Below are positions 12,768-21,286 of a stretch of 23,164 bases of DNA, in pieces. How positions within the stretch are numbered: position 1 is the stretch's first letter; the number at the start of each line of letters is the position of its first letter. Source of the DNA: a bacterium (GTDB taxonomy: Bacteria; Babelota; Babeliae; Babelales; Vermiphilaceae); contig DAOVGZ010000004.1 of NCBI GenBank assembly GCA_030672115.1, positions 1-23,164 of the forward strand, given 5' to 3'. The notes beneath the pieces are model-generated. The model worked only from the letters and a program-made list of their open reading frames with translations, ran no database searches and was not told the origin of the DNA. Made by a program: the position numbers and the translations under genes.

Positions 12768-14609
12768 CTACCCTTCAATCAATTTATGATCTTCGCGAGG
12801 TTCTATATCAAGCATTTGATAAATATCACTTGCATACAATGTTTCTTTATCAAGAAGTTCTTGAGCAAGTTTAACCAACTTATCTTTATTGTTTTTCAAC
12901 ATTTTAAATGTTTCTTTATAGTTCTCATCTAAAATCTTTTGTACTTCTTTATCGATCAATTCTGCTGTCTTTGATGAATATGTAAAATCTTCACGAGACT
13001 GACTATACACAGCAGTTCCAAGATCTGACATACCATAGCTGCAAACCATTGCTCGAACAATATGCGTTGCAGATCGAAAATCAGAAGAAGCTCCCGTTGT
13101 CTTTTGATTAAAGATTAACTCTTCAGAAACTCTACCACCTAAAGAAATTTTCACGTCTGCAAGTAACTCATCTTTTGTTTTCACGTACTTGTCTCTTTCT
13201 GGTAAAGAATGAGACAAGCCCAACGCGCGACCACGTGGAATGATGGTTACCTTGTGAAGCGGATCACTCACCTTGGGAAGCAAAAGCGTCATTAAAGCAT
13301 GTCCAGCTTCATGATAAGCTGTTGTTTTGAGTTCCTCTGGAGTTCTAACCATCGTTTTGTTTTCTTTACCCAACATAATTTTGTCGCGAGATTCTTCAAA
13401 ATCTTTCATAGTAACCATCTGTTTTTTCATCTTAGAAGCATTCAAAGCAGCTTGGTTAACTAAGTTAGCAAGATCAGCACCAGAAAATCCTGGTGTACCA
13501 CGAGCAATTTTATGCAAAGGAAGATCTGGATCTATTTTAATTCCTTTAATATGAACCTTTAAAATTTGCTCTCTACTAATAAGATCCGGAAACGGGACAT
13601 GAACAGTACGATCAAATCTTCCTGGACGAAGCAATGCTTTATCCAAAACATCTGGCCTATTTGTTGCAGCAATTACAATAACAGAATCGTTACCGGTCTG
13701 AAATCCGTCCATTTCTGTTAGCAACTGATTCAACGTTTGTTCACGTTCATCATGACCACCACCATGACCACTACCACGATGACGACCAACGGCATCAATT
13801 TCATCAATAAAAATAATACTTGGAGCGTTTTTCCGTGCTTGTTTAAATAAATCTCTAACACGAGATGCACCAACACCAACAAATACTTCTATAAAGTCTG
13901 AACCACTAATACTAAAGAAAGGACAATTCGCTTCACCCGCCACAGCTTTTACTAATAATGTTTTACCATTACCTGGCTCACCAACCAATAAAACACCACG
14001 AGTTATTTTTGCCCCAAGTCGTTTAAATTTTTCTGGACTCTTTAAAAAATCAACTACATCTTTTAATTCTTCTTTTGCTTCTGCAGCACCTGCAACAGAA
14101 TCAAAATTTTCTTTAATGCTTGAAGGCAAAAACATCTTTGCTTTACTTTTTCCCATGGAAAAAATATTACTTCCTGATCCTCCACCTCCGCCACTAGCAG
14201 CATTACGTGCTTGGCGAATCATATACCACACAAAGCCAACAGTAATGAGCAAAGAGATAAGCATAAACAAATGCCAAAAGCTCAATTGCCCAGCCTGGCT
14301 TACAACCGTTGTTTCTACATTATTTTTTTCAAGCAAATCCCAACTTCTTTGAGAATATGGAATAACGGTTTCAAATTTCTTTCCATTCGTTAAAACGCCT
14401 TTAGCATCTTGGCCACTAACAGTAACCGATTTAACCTCTTTTGCTTCAACTTTATTTAAAAATGTTGAATAGTTAATCGAATCACTATCACGTGAAAGAT
14501 TCATCAATCTAGAAAGTAGTAACAAAATAACACCAAAAATAAGCATTCCAACTAACAGATTTTTCGGACCACGATTAAAAGGCAACTTATTTTTCATTTT
14601 TCTTTTCAT
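12768..14609 (-). CDS. ftsH: ATP-dependent zinc metalloprotease FtsH
   Basis: Membrane-bound hexameric AAA+ protease that degrades misfolded membrane proteins and selected soluble ones. I place the start at the ATG at 14609 (613 residues), preceded by GTGGGGATTTT; an in-frame ATG at 14678 would add 23 residues without such a site. Two membrane segments (about 18-36 and 112-131) flank a short periplasmic domain. A Gly-rich linker follows (about 140-147), then Walker A GEPGNGKT (210-217, the usual second P replaced by E), the FVGVG pore loop near 243, Walker B IIFIDE (265-270), the second region of homology RPGRFDR, the zinc motif HEAGH (433-437) and the third metal ligand D near 510 in ASSDFRSAT. 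It is located between tolB and suhB, coupled to the latter. Confidence 0.96.
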   Translation of the reverse strand: MKRKMKNKLPFNRGPKNLLVGMLIFGVILLLLSRLMNLSRDSDSINYSTFLNKVEAKEVKSVTVSGQDAKGVLTNGKKFETVIPYSQRSWDLLEKNNVETTVVSQAGQLSFWHLFMLISLLITVGFVWYMIRQARNAASGGGGGSGSNIFSMGKSKAKMFLPSSIKENFDSVAGAAEAKEELKDVVDFLKSPEKFKRLGAKITRGVLLVGEPGNGKTLLVKAVAGEANCPFFSISGSDFIEVFVGVGASRVRDLFKQARKNAPSIIFIDEIDAVGRHRGSGHGGGHDEREQTLNQLLTEMDGFQTGNDSVIVIAATNRPDVLDKALLRPGRFDRTVHVPFPDLISREQILKVHIKGIKIDPDLPLHKIARGTPGFSGADLANLVNQAALNASKMKKQMVTMKDFEESRDKIMLGKENKTMVRTPEELKTTAYHEAGHALMTLLLPKVSDPLHKVTIIPRGRALGLSHSLPERDKYVKTKDELLADVKISLGGRVSEELIFNQKTTGASSDFRSATHIVRAMVCSYGMSDLGTAVYSQSREDFTYSSKTAELIDKEVQKILDENYKETFKMLKNNKDKLVKLAQELLDKETLYASDIYQMLDIEPREDHKLIEG

Positions 14610-14759
14610 AAAATCCCCACTAAATATGCTTATAAACTTATTATCAGTATAACAATTTTCTTTAACTATTTCGAACATTCGATCAAAACAATCTCTTGAA
14701 GCGATTATTGCTCAAAAAACATTTCTTATTGAAAAGGTAAAGAGCTATTCCGATTACCC

Positions 14760-16052
14760 TTATGCCGCAACAAAATTACTATATGGACAAGACCAAGCAG
14801 GATAACAACAAACAACTTTACCCTTGGTAACAAAAGTCCGATTATTAGTAATAAGATTCAAAAGGGCAAGTCTGCTTTCTTTTTCTGTTTCCACTGCAAA
14901 TAAAAGATAGTTTCCACATGGCGACCATGAACACTCTTCTTTATTGCCAGCATCACAAGTAATTTGTTTATGTTTTTTTGTTGTAAAATCATATAAAAAG
15001 ATCTGCATAGTCCCACGAATCATTTTTGCATAGGCAAGAGTGTCATTTATTCCACAATAACTTGGAGAAACACAATAACCACCTCCGGTTAAACGTTCTG
15101 TTTTTTTAGTATCAAAATTGTATTTATAAATTTGTGGACCTTTCGTTTCAAAATCAGAACAGAAAAAAAGAATCTTTTCATCATCCGAAAACGCAGGGCT
15201 AATATTATTACCATTGTTATTTGTTAATTTTTCAAACACACCTTTTTCATAATAATACAACTGACATTTGCTACCACCATTGGAGGCACAAAAAACAACT
15301 TTTTTTCCATCAAAAGAAAATGTTGGCAACATATTCATACCATCAAAATTAGAAACCACTTTTCGATGACCAAACATATCAACAACAACAAGCCGAACAT
15401 TTGTATTTGTATGTTCAGAATAAAAAAGCAAAGGATTTTCTGGATCGCGATTCCATCGAGGAGCAACATTAACAGTTGATGTTGCCACCAGACGCTTTGC
15501 ATTTTTTCCATTATAGTCTGCAACATACACATGTTTAAAAACTTTCTTACCCGGCACTTGAAGTTCTTTGCAGTATGCAATCTTGGTGCTAAACAATCCT
15601 GGCAATCCTGTTACAACAGGCCATACCTGATCTGAAATATGATGTCCCCACTCATTATAATTCTTTGTTCTTTTTTTATACCGCTTGCCTGCAATAAATG
15701 TTGCCTGTTGTGTATCATACAAACGCCATTCAATAAACTTTCCTTTTTTTTTCTGACTTAAAAAAAGGACTAAAGGAAATCCTTTAGTAAAAAAACTTTT
15801 AATATCGCCTTGATTATTCAAAGCATTAATATAATCAAGTGTAATACTAAATTGATGAGTAAATGAAAGATCGTCCTGTATCACTTGCACCGTTTTATTA
15901 AGACTTTTATGATTTGGTCCAAGTAAACAAATCGCAAACGGAACCTTTGCATGTTTTGTTGACCCAACCTGCAAATTCATAGCAAAAGAAGTCGATCCAA
16001 AAAAATAAGATAATAAAATAAAATAGAATAAAATTGACGGCTTTTTTATCAT
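14760..16052 (-). CDS. tolB: TolB-like periplasmic beta-propeller protein
   Basis: Periplasmic component of the Tol system. The 430-residue product has a signal peptide (about 1-24, ending SFA), an N-terminal TolB-type alpha/beta domain (about 28-150) and a C-terminal beta-propeller with repeats resembling WD/TolB blades: APRWNRDPENPLLFYSE, LPTFSFDGKKVVFCAS, SPAFSDDEKILFFCS, CSWSPCGNYLLFAV. The order of secretory signal, alpha/beta domain and propeller, and the position after tolQRA, support TolB over other propellers. Its ATG overlaps the tolA stop by four bases (ATGA). Cysteine content in the propeller is higher than usual. No pal-like OmpA-domain gene follows; the next gene is ftsH. Confidence 0.85.
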   Translation of the reverse strand: MIKKPSILFYFILLSYFFGSTSFAMNLQVGSTKHAKVPFAICLLGPNHKSLNKTVQVIQDDLSFTHQFSITLDYINALNNQGDIKSFFTKGFPLVLFLSQKKKGKFIEWRLYDTQQATFIAGKRYKKRTKNYNEWGHHISDQVWPVVTGLPGLFSTKIAYCKELQVPGKKVFKHVYVADYNGKNAKRLVATSTVNVAPRWNRDPENPLLFYSEHTNTNVRLVVVDMFGHRKVVSNFDGMNMLPTFSFDGKKVVFCASNGGSKCQLYYYEKGVFEKLTNNNGNNISPAFSDDEKILFFCSDFETKGPQIYKYNFDTKKTERLTGGGYCVSPSYCGINDTLAYAKMIRGTMQIFLYDFTTKKHKQITCDAGNKEECSWSPCGNYLLFAVETEKESRLALLNLITNNRTFVTKGKVVCCYPAWSCPYSNFVAA

Positions 16053-16933
16053 ACGGTTTCCATCTGCTGTTTAAAAGTTATTGTAAATTCTTTTCCATAC
16101 GCTTTTTTTTGCAATTGCATCTTAGCAACAGCTGTTCGAGCACTAATGTCATACATCAAAACCCCTGAGCCTTTTTGCACTGCTGCTTGATTTACTTTTC
16201 CACTCCAATCAACAAGAACTTTCAAAATACAAACTAAATCTTTTGGTAATCCTACTGGAGGCCTCCAGCACTTACCTACTTCTTGTTGCAACTCTTTTTG
16301 CATGGTTAACGCAGCCATTTCTTCTTGACCAACATAAACTGGAGACAACCCCTCAACTTCTTGTTGTACATGATCAACCTTTTTGAGATTACCTTGCAAT
16401 TTTTTGATCGGTTTTTTTTCAGTTTTATTATCAACTGTTTTTATTGGCTTCTTTTTTTTAACTACTTTTTTATTTTCCGTTTTTATTTTTTTATTTTTAA
16501 CAACCTTTTTTTCTTCTTTTTTGGATGTATTTTTTTTTGTTTTCTCTATTTTTTTTGCAACCTTTTTTGTTTTCTGTTTTTTTAAAGATTTTTTAGGCGT
16601 TTCTTTTTTTTTCGGTTTTGATTGAGCTGTTAATGTTGTTTGTTTTTTTATTTTTGGCTTTACAACTATTTTTTTTATCACTTTTTTTGGCGATGAAACA
16701 ACCACCCCTGTTTTTGAAGCAACTCTCTTACAAAAAGGTAAAAAAATAACAGGCGCACCTGATTGTAACAATTTAGAATTAACGGTCACGTTGTATGAAA
16801 AAAAATGACCCTTATACAAAAACAAAATAAAAAACAGCAAAAAACTATGTGTCAAAAAAGAAACTACTAAAAGTTTTCCCCAAAAAAAATATCGTTTAAG
16901 CCCGCGCCGGACTTTGCGTCGCCAATGCAACAT
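16049..16933 (-). CDS. tolA: TolA/TonB-like energy-transducing protein
   Basis: Bridges the inner-membrane TolQR motor to the outer side. I choose the ATG at 16933 (294 residues), eight bases after AGGGGG; a GTG at 16942 is the alternative. There is one membrane segment (about 20-42), a long low-complexity stretch (about 65-190) of Lys with Val, Thr and Glu that should span the periplasm, and a C-terminal TonB/TolA-type domain (about 205-294) containing VGKCWRPPVGLP and LKVLVDWSGKV. The pattern CWxPP at the start of the C-terminal domain is typical of TolA. The start lies inside tolR (38-base overlap) and the stop overlaps the tolB start, so the four genes are tightly coupled. The Lys-rich region creates long poly-T runs on the plus strand. 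Confidence 0.82.
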   Translation of the reverse strand: MLHWRRKVRRGLKRYFFWGKLLVVSFLTHSFLLFFILFLYKGHFFSYNVTVNSKLLQSGAPVIFLPFCKRVASKTGVVVSSPKKVIKKIVVKPKIKKQTTLTAQSKPKKKETPKKSLKKQKTKKVAKKIEKTKKNTSKKEEKKVVKNKKIKTENKKVVKKKKPIKTVDNKTEKKPIKKLQGNLKKVDHVQQEVEGLSPVYVGQEEMAALTMQKELQQEVGKCWRPPVGLPKDLVCILKVLVDWSGKVNQAAVQKGSGVLMYDISARTAVAKMQLQKKAYGKEFTITFKQQMETV

Positions 16934-17312
16934 AGTCCACACCCCCTACGACCTTAATGTGATCAACAATTTTTATAACATTTCCATACTGAACCGATTT
17001 ATCAGCCCGCACAAAAACAGTTTGTTGTTTATTTCTACCAACCATTTTTTTTATTGCAGGAACTAATGTGTCCATTGTTACTGCAATATCATTGAAAAAC
17101 ATTTTTCCTTTGGAATCAATGTAAACAATCAATTCCTGCTTTATATTTCCGGCCTCTTTTGCCGATCCATCAGGAAGCGTTACTTTTATTGCATTACGCA
17201 TCATCGGTGCGGTTATCATAAAAATAATCAACAAAGTCAGCGCAGTATCAATCATCGGAGTAAGTGTTAATTCCGCTTTTGAAAGTCTAGTTTTTTTTAA
17301 TCGTCGTGCCAT
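16896..17312 (-). CDS. tolR: TolR/ExbD-family biopolymer transport protein
   Basis: Part of the proton-driven TolQR motor. I place the start at the ATG at 17312 (138 residues), five bases after AGGGG; the GTG at 17318 is an alternative with the same frame. The single membrane segment (about 16-37) carries the proton-relay aspartate in LTPMIDTALTLLIIFM. A periplasmic domain follows with PDGSAKEAG, VFVRADKSVQYG and VVDHIKVVGGVDYVALAT, as in ExbD/TolR. The length is typical. It begins right after the tolQ stop and its 3' end overlaps tolA. ExbD and TolR differ little; the presence of TolB and TolA-like genes favours TolR. Confidence 0.92.
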   Translation of the reverse strand: MARRLKKTRLSKAELTLTPMIDTALTLLIIFMITAPMMRNAIKVTLPDGSAKEAGNIKQELIVYIDSKGKMFFNDIAVTMDTLVPAIKKMVGRNKQQTVFVRADKSVQYGNVIKIVDHIKVVGGVDYVALATQSPARA

Positions 17313-17320
17313 ACCCACCC

Positions 17321-18010
17321 CTACTTAGTCATCAAACGTTGCACAAAAAACATAAACTGATCTGATAAACCAATAAAATATCTGTCTAACTTGCGCACTT
17401 GCAATGAACAATAACCAAACATAACAAATGCTGGAATAGCAACAACAAGACCAGTAAGAGTAGTAATTAATGCCTCTGCAATACCAGGAGCAACAGTAGC
17501 AATATCGGCACTTTGAAGTTCGCTAATTCTAATAAAAGCATGCACAAGTCCCCACACAGTACCAAAAAGACCAATTAAAGGAGCAATTGCTGCTGTTATA
17601 GAAAAAAAAGGCATATATGATTCTTCACTGTGCAAAATATCTTCTACCGTTTGATCAACATGCCTTTGTACTAACTCCAACTCAGAAATAGAAAGACCTT
17701 TTTTTGCCACCCCTTCTGGCGTTGCCAACATAGATTTTAAAAAAGTTAAATTTCTTGAAAAAAAATAACCAGGCAGCGTTCCAACCTGCTCAGAAGCAAC
17801 ACTAAGAAGTTCTTCAAAACTTGTTACATTTTTCATTGCCTTACGAGCAACATGCATCTGATTTTTTTTAATTCGAAACAAAATAAGTTTATAAAAAAAT
17901 AAAGCCCAGCATAAAACAGACATGCTCAGCAGAATCAAAAGAACAAACTTACTAACAGCATCTGCCTGAGATATTAGATGCCACATTGAATTCCCCATAA
18001 CCATTTTCAT
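17321..18010 (-). CDS. tolQ: TolQ/ExbB/MotA-family proton channel subunit
   Basis: Inner-membrane proton-channel subunit of the Tol motor. The 229 residues carry three membrane segments (about 20-40, 130-150 and 168-192), with the conserved IAPLIGLFGTVWGLVHAF in the second and GIAEALITTLTGLVVAIPA in the third. The start is supported by GGAAAGG five bases before the ATG, and it heads the tolQRAB run. The 99 bases between this start and the end of the CCA-transferase gene would hold the operon promoter if there is one; I see no close match to -35/-10 consensus there, and read-through from the upstream gene is possible. Confidence 0.92.
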   Translation of the reverse strand: MKMVMGNSMWHLISQADAVSKFVLLILLSMSVLCWALFFYKLILFRIKKNQMHVARKAMKNVTSFEELLSVASEQVGTLPGYFFSRNLTFLKSMLATPEGVAKKGLSISELELVQRHVDQTVEDILHSEESYMPFFSITAAIAPLIGLFGTVWGLVHAFIRISELQSADIATVAPGIAEALITTLTGLVVAIPAFVMFGYCSLQVRKLDRYFIGLSDQFMFFVQRLMTK

Positions 18011-18109
18011 AAAAACCTTTCCTTTTTAATTTTTTTAATAAACCCTCAATAGGCCGATTTAGCTTAGCAAAAAGCAAGACAAAGAAAAAACAACCTCAAC
18101 ACTTTAATT

Positions 18110-19525
18110 TTATTTTTCCAAAATAAGTCGTCGCAACTCATCTTTATCTTTTATGCCTTTTTGAATTTGAAAATCATACGCTTTTTTAAGTAATTCTCCC
18201 AATTGCGGACCTGGCTTAACAATATCAAGTAAATCTCTACCTTGTAAAACAGGCGCTTCTGGTTTTTCGTGCACCTTTACATTTTGCGCATTAGACAAAA
18301 ATTTTTCTATTGCAGGAAAATTTTTAACAAGCGGCTTTCCTTTAATAGGATTTCTTCCTCGTTTATCTGCAAGCGAAACTTTTGCTAGCATGGTAATTGT
18401 TGCATGAGGCGCAAGCTTTTTTGCAAGACGTTTATATGCTGCAGGGCGAGATTTAGATCCAACCAACTGTGTAGGAGCCATATGATGACGAACTAATTTG
18501 CAAACAGTATCAACAATATTTTGATTTTTTGTAATTCTTTTAAGCATACTACGTGTAAATGGAACACCTTCTTGAGAATGACCTAAACTTTTCCATGTTC
18601 CACCAACTTTTTCTGTTGTTGAAACTTTTCCAAGGTCATGACATAATACTGCCAACATAACTATTAATTTTTCTTGATTATTTTTATATGACATAATAGC
18701 AGCTGCATCAATTGACTGCTTTGTATGTTCAAAAACTTCACCTTCAGGGTGCCATGTTGAATCTTGTGAAATATTAATAACCGCATGTAATTCTGGTAAA
18801 ATATCTTGTAATCTTCCAATTTTTTGCAACCATGCAAAACCAAAAGATGGCCGTTTTGACTTCAGTAATAATTTTTCAAATTCCTTCTCTATTCTTTCAA
18901 CAGAAACAGAAGAAATATCCATCGATGCACAAATTTCATTAAGCTGATCATTTGGTTTCATTTCAAAGCGACCAATAAACTGCATCACTCTAAAAAGCCT
19001 TAATGGATCTTCAACAAACAACTCTTTATCTGGAGCACGTAATACACCATTTTTTAAATCTAAAAGACCATCAAACGGATCTATCAATTCTAACGTAACA
19101 AGATCAATACCCATTGCGTTAATAGTTAAATCTCTTCGTTTAAAGGCTTGTTGTAATTCCATATGTGGATCAATTGAAACATTCGGCTTTCTTCCTGCAG
19201 CATCAACACGTGGCAATGACCAATCAACATCAAGACCATGTAAACGCAGAACACCAAATGCTTTTCCAACAGAACTTACTGGACCATGCTTTTTTAAAAT
19301 AGTTTCTAAAGTTTGAAGATCAAGACCATGAACTTCTATATCCAAATCTTTAATAACTCTTTCTAGCAACAAATCTCTAACGGCGCCACCAACAAGAAAT
19401 GCTTTCCCTCCATGTTTATCAATACTCTGGACAATTTCAGTAACTTGTGAGTAAGATCTAACAACAATGTTTAAAGCTCTTGCAATGCCTTGAGCTATTT
19501 TTACAGACTTCATAAGCTTTCGCAT
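18110..19525 (-). CDS. cca: CCA-adding tRNA nucleotidyltransferase with HD domain
   Basis: Adds or repairs the 3' CCA of tRNAs; class II nucleotidyltransferase. The head has FLVGGAVRDLLL (G46-G47) and the catalytic DLDIEV (D60, D62). RRDLTINAMG follows at 130-139, as does the EDPLRLFRVMQF neck. The C-terminal HD phosphohydrolase domain contains VFEHT (H267), CHDLGK (H296-D297) and RHHM. The length of 471 matches CCA enzymes with an HD tail. Poly(A) polymerase is the main alternative in this superfamily, but the HD domain makes the CCA-adding type more likely. The start has no clear Shine-Dalgarno; a Met at codon 5 (19513) is equally possible. It diverges from the gene at 19569 with 43 bases between them. 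Confidence 0.9.
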   Translation of the reverse strand: MRKLMKSVKIAQGIARALNIVVRSYSQVTEIVQSIDKHGGKAFLVGGAVRDLLLERVIKDLDIEVHGLDLQTLETILKKHGPVSSVGKAFGVLRLHGLDVDWSLPRVDAAGRKPNVSIDPHMELQQAFKRRDLTINAMGIDLVTLELIDPFDGLLDLKNGVLRAPDKELFVEDPLRLFRVMQFIGRFEMKPNDQLNEICASMDISSVSVERIEKEFEKLLLKSKRPSFGFAWLQKIGRLQDILPELHAVINISQDSTWHPEGEVFEHTKQSIDAAAIMSYKNNQEKLIVMLAVLCHDLGKVSTTEKVGGTWKSLGHSQEGVPFTRSMLKRITKNQNIVDTVCKLVRHHMAPTQLVGSKSRPAAYKRLAKKLAPHATITMLAKVSLADKRGRNPIKGKPLVKNFPAIEKFLSNAQNVKVHEKPEAPVLQGRDLLDIVKPGPQLGELLKKAYDFQIQKGIKDKDELRRLILEK

Positions 19526-19568
19526 AAAAAATAGTTATTAACAATTCATCGTAACGGAGGATAGTAGT

Positions 19569-20498
19569 ATGAAACCTTTTCCCCTTACATGCAAAATAGT
19601 ACTGATTAATTTATTTTTTTTCCAGTCTTGCAATGCAAAATTTTCTTTTGACTCTATAAAATCATATTTTTTTAAAAAATCACATCAAAATAGTATACAA
19701 AAAGAATTTCCTATAAAAAGCCCAAAACTACTCACGCTAAAAAATCTTCACGGCAACATTTCTATCACTCAATGGAAGCAAAACAGTATTCAAATGAAAG
19801 CAACACAAGAAGCTAACAAGAAAGAAGAACTTACAACAATAGATATTGAAACAAAGATAAGCAAAAAAAAAATCGCTATAAAAACTGTTCAAAAAGAACC
19901 TACAAAAAATGAACTATTTGTACACTATGAACTTATCATTCCAGAACAAGTCAAAATAAATGTTGCAACTGAATATGGAAACATTTCAATTGATCACATT
20001 AATGCTGCAACAAAAGCAAAAACTAAAAATGGTGATATTTACATAACAAATAACAAAGGAATTGTTCTTGCTCAAACAGATACTGGTTCAATAACAATTA
20101 ACAATTCTTGCGGAAATATTCGTGCTACAACAGGAAAAGGAAACATAACTATCGATAAATCATCAAAAAACATTATAGCACACGCAACAAAGGGAACAAT
20201 ATATACAACTTGCCAAAAAATTCCATCACTTAACACTGTTAAATTAAGTACACAATCAGGTAATATTTTTCTTTCACTTCCCAATAAAATTGATGCTCAC
20301 TTACAAGCAGAAACAAAAAAAGGAAAACTTACCTGCGAACACTACATAACACTTAAACCACAAACCGTTCAACTCAATAAAAAAACCTGGGCTCAAGTAA
20401 AAAAAGAAGTTTATGGAACATTTGGCACTGGAAATGCCAACATAAAATTAAACGTTGGATCAGGAAATATTAAAATTTTAAAAACAAAAACAGTTTAA
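19569..20498 (+). CDS. DUF4097-type secreted beta-repeat protein
   Basis: The 309-residue product has a hydrophobic leader (about 8-20) ending FFFQSCNAK, which could be a signal peptide or a weak lipobox with C21. From about residue 50 it is built of short strand repeats of the kind GNISI, GDIYI, GSITI, GNIRA, GNITI, GTIYT, GNIFL and GNIKI. This is the pattern of DUF4097/putative adhesin beta-helix proteins. Their molecular role is not established, so no function is assigned. The start is well supported by GGAGG eight bases before the ATG, the strongest ribosome binding site in the window. It is divergent from cca and stands alone on the plus strand. Confidence 0.7.
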   Translation: MKPFPLTCKIVLINLFFFQSCNAKFSFDSIKSYFFKKSHQNSIQKEFPIKSPKLLTLKNLHGNISITQWKQNSIQMKATQEANKKEELTTIDIETKISKKKIAIKTVQKEPTKNELFVHYELIIPEQVKINVATEYGNISIDHINAATKAKTKNGDIYITNNKGIVLAQTDTGSITINNSCGNIRATTGKGNITIDKSSKNIIAHATKGTIYTTCQKIPSLNTVKLSTQSGNIFLSLPNKIDAHLQAETKKGKLTCEHYITLKPQTVQLNKKTWAQVKKEVYGTFGTGNANIKLNVGSGNIKILKTKTV

Positions 20499-20526
20499 AT
20501 AAAAAACAATACAAGTAAAAACGAGC

Positions 20527-20556
20527 TTGACAAGGGCACTTTTGAATGTATATCAT
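20527..20556 (+). promoter_or_regulatory. Sigma70-type promoter for the secreted gene at 20615
   Basis: A perfect TTGACA (20527-20532) is followed by TATATC after 16 bases or TATCAT after 18 bases. It would start transcription near 20563, about 50 bases before the GTG start at 20615. It is the best -35 match in the window. Confidence 0.55.
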
Positions 20557-20614
20557 TTAATTTTCTATCTAAAAATTAAAAAAATGATTTTTTTAAAATT
20601 AAAAGGAATATAAC

Positions 20615-21151
20615 GTGAAAAAAAAGAGTCTTTTTATCTATTTTTTTATTATCTGTTTTTCACTACATATTCACGGAATGAATAAAAAAAACAATAAACT
20701 TTCAATTAAAATACCAGCAACTTTAAAGAGCACAACAAACCTATCTCCCTATCCAAAACGATCATTGGAAAACAAAGCAAAAAAAAGTTACCACAAAACA
20801 TATGGTTTAGGCGAAGCTTACAACCTGATGGTAAGAATAGGAGTCACAAAAAACGATATCGATTTGGGCTACATTGTAACAAATGATATTAATAAAACTT
20901 TATACAAAACAATAAATTTATATCTGAAAAACAAAAAAAACATTCCTGCAAATGGTTTAGATGAAAAAAATATAACAAAATGGTTAAAAACAACAAACAT
21001 TGGTGTAAAAACAAAAAAATGCCTAAAACTCTTAAAAAGAGATCCAGTCACTGTTGCAACAGTATGGCAAAAAAAACTTTTTAAAAAACACGATTCTCTC
21101 AAAGAAGACTTAGAAAAAATCAAAAAAGTTCTAACTGAAGAAGATATTTAA
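20615..21151 (+). CDS. Secreted lysine-rich unknown protein
   Basis: I recognise no family. The 178-residue product starts at GTG, eight bases after AAGGA, and has a clear signal peptide (MKKKSLFIYFFIICFSLHIHG, cleavage near 21). The mature part is rich in Lys, Asn and Thr, with a probable helical C-terminal third. A dedicated promoter lies just upstream. It follows the DUF4097-type gene on the same strand, 116 bases later, and precedes dsbD by 135 bases. No conserved catalytic pattern is visible. Possible roles include a host-directed or envelope protein, which is conjecture. Confidence 0.6.
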   Translation: MKKKSLFIYFFIICFSLHIHGMNKKNNKLSIKIPATLKSTTNLSPYPKRSLENKAKKSYHKTYGLGEAYNLMVRIGVTKNDIDLGYIVTNDINKTLYKTINLYLKNKKNIPANGLDEKNITKWLKTTNIGVKTKKCLKLLKRDPVTVATVWQKKLFKKHDSLKEDLEKIKKVLTEEDI

Positions 21152-21286
21152 AACAATTACCTTTCTTAATAATTCTATCTATAAATGACATTTTCAGTAC
21201 CATAAATAAGAGAAATTTTTCTTTCTTTATGATAATATTTTAGATACTGTAAAATATTAAAATTTTTTAACTAAGAAGGACTTTTT

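Noticed and set aside
14610..14678. Longer FtsH start at 14678
   Set aside because: The extra 23 residues are not typical of FtsH, and the ATG at 14609 has GGGGA close upstream.
16325..16625. Phe-rich plus-strand ORFs
   Set aside because: They are the complement of the Lys-rich linker of TolA (poly-A gives poly-T), without ribosome binding sites.
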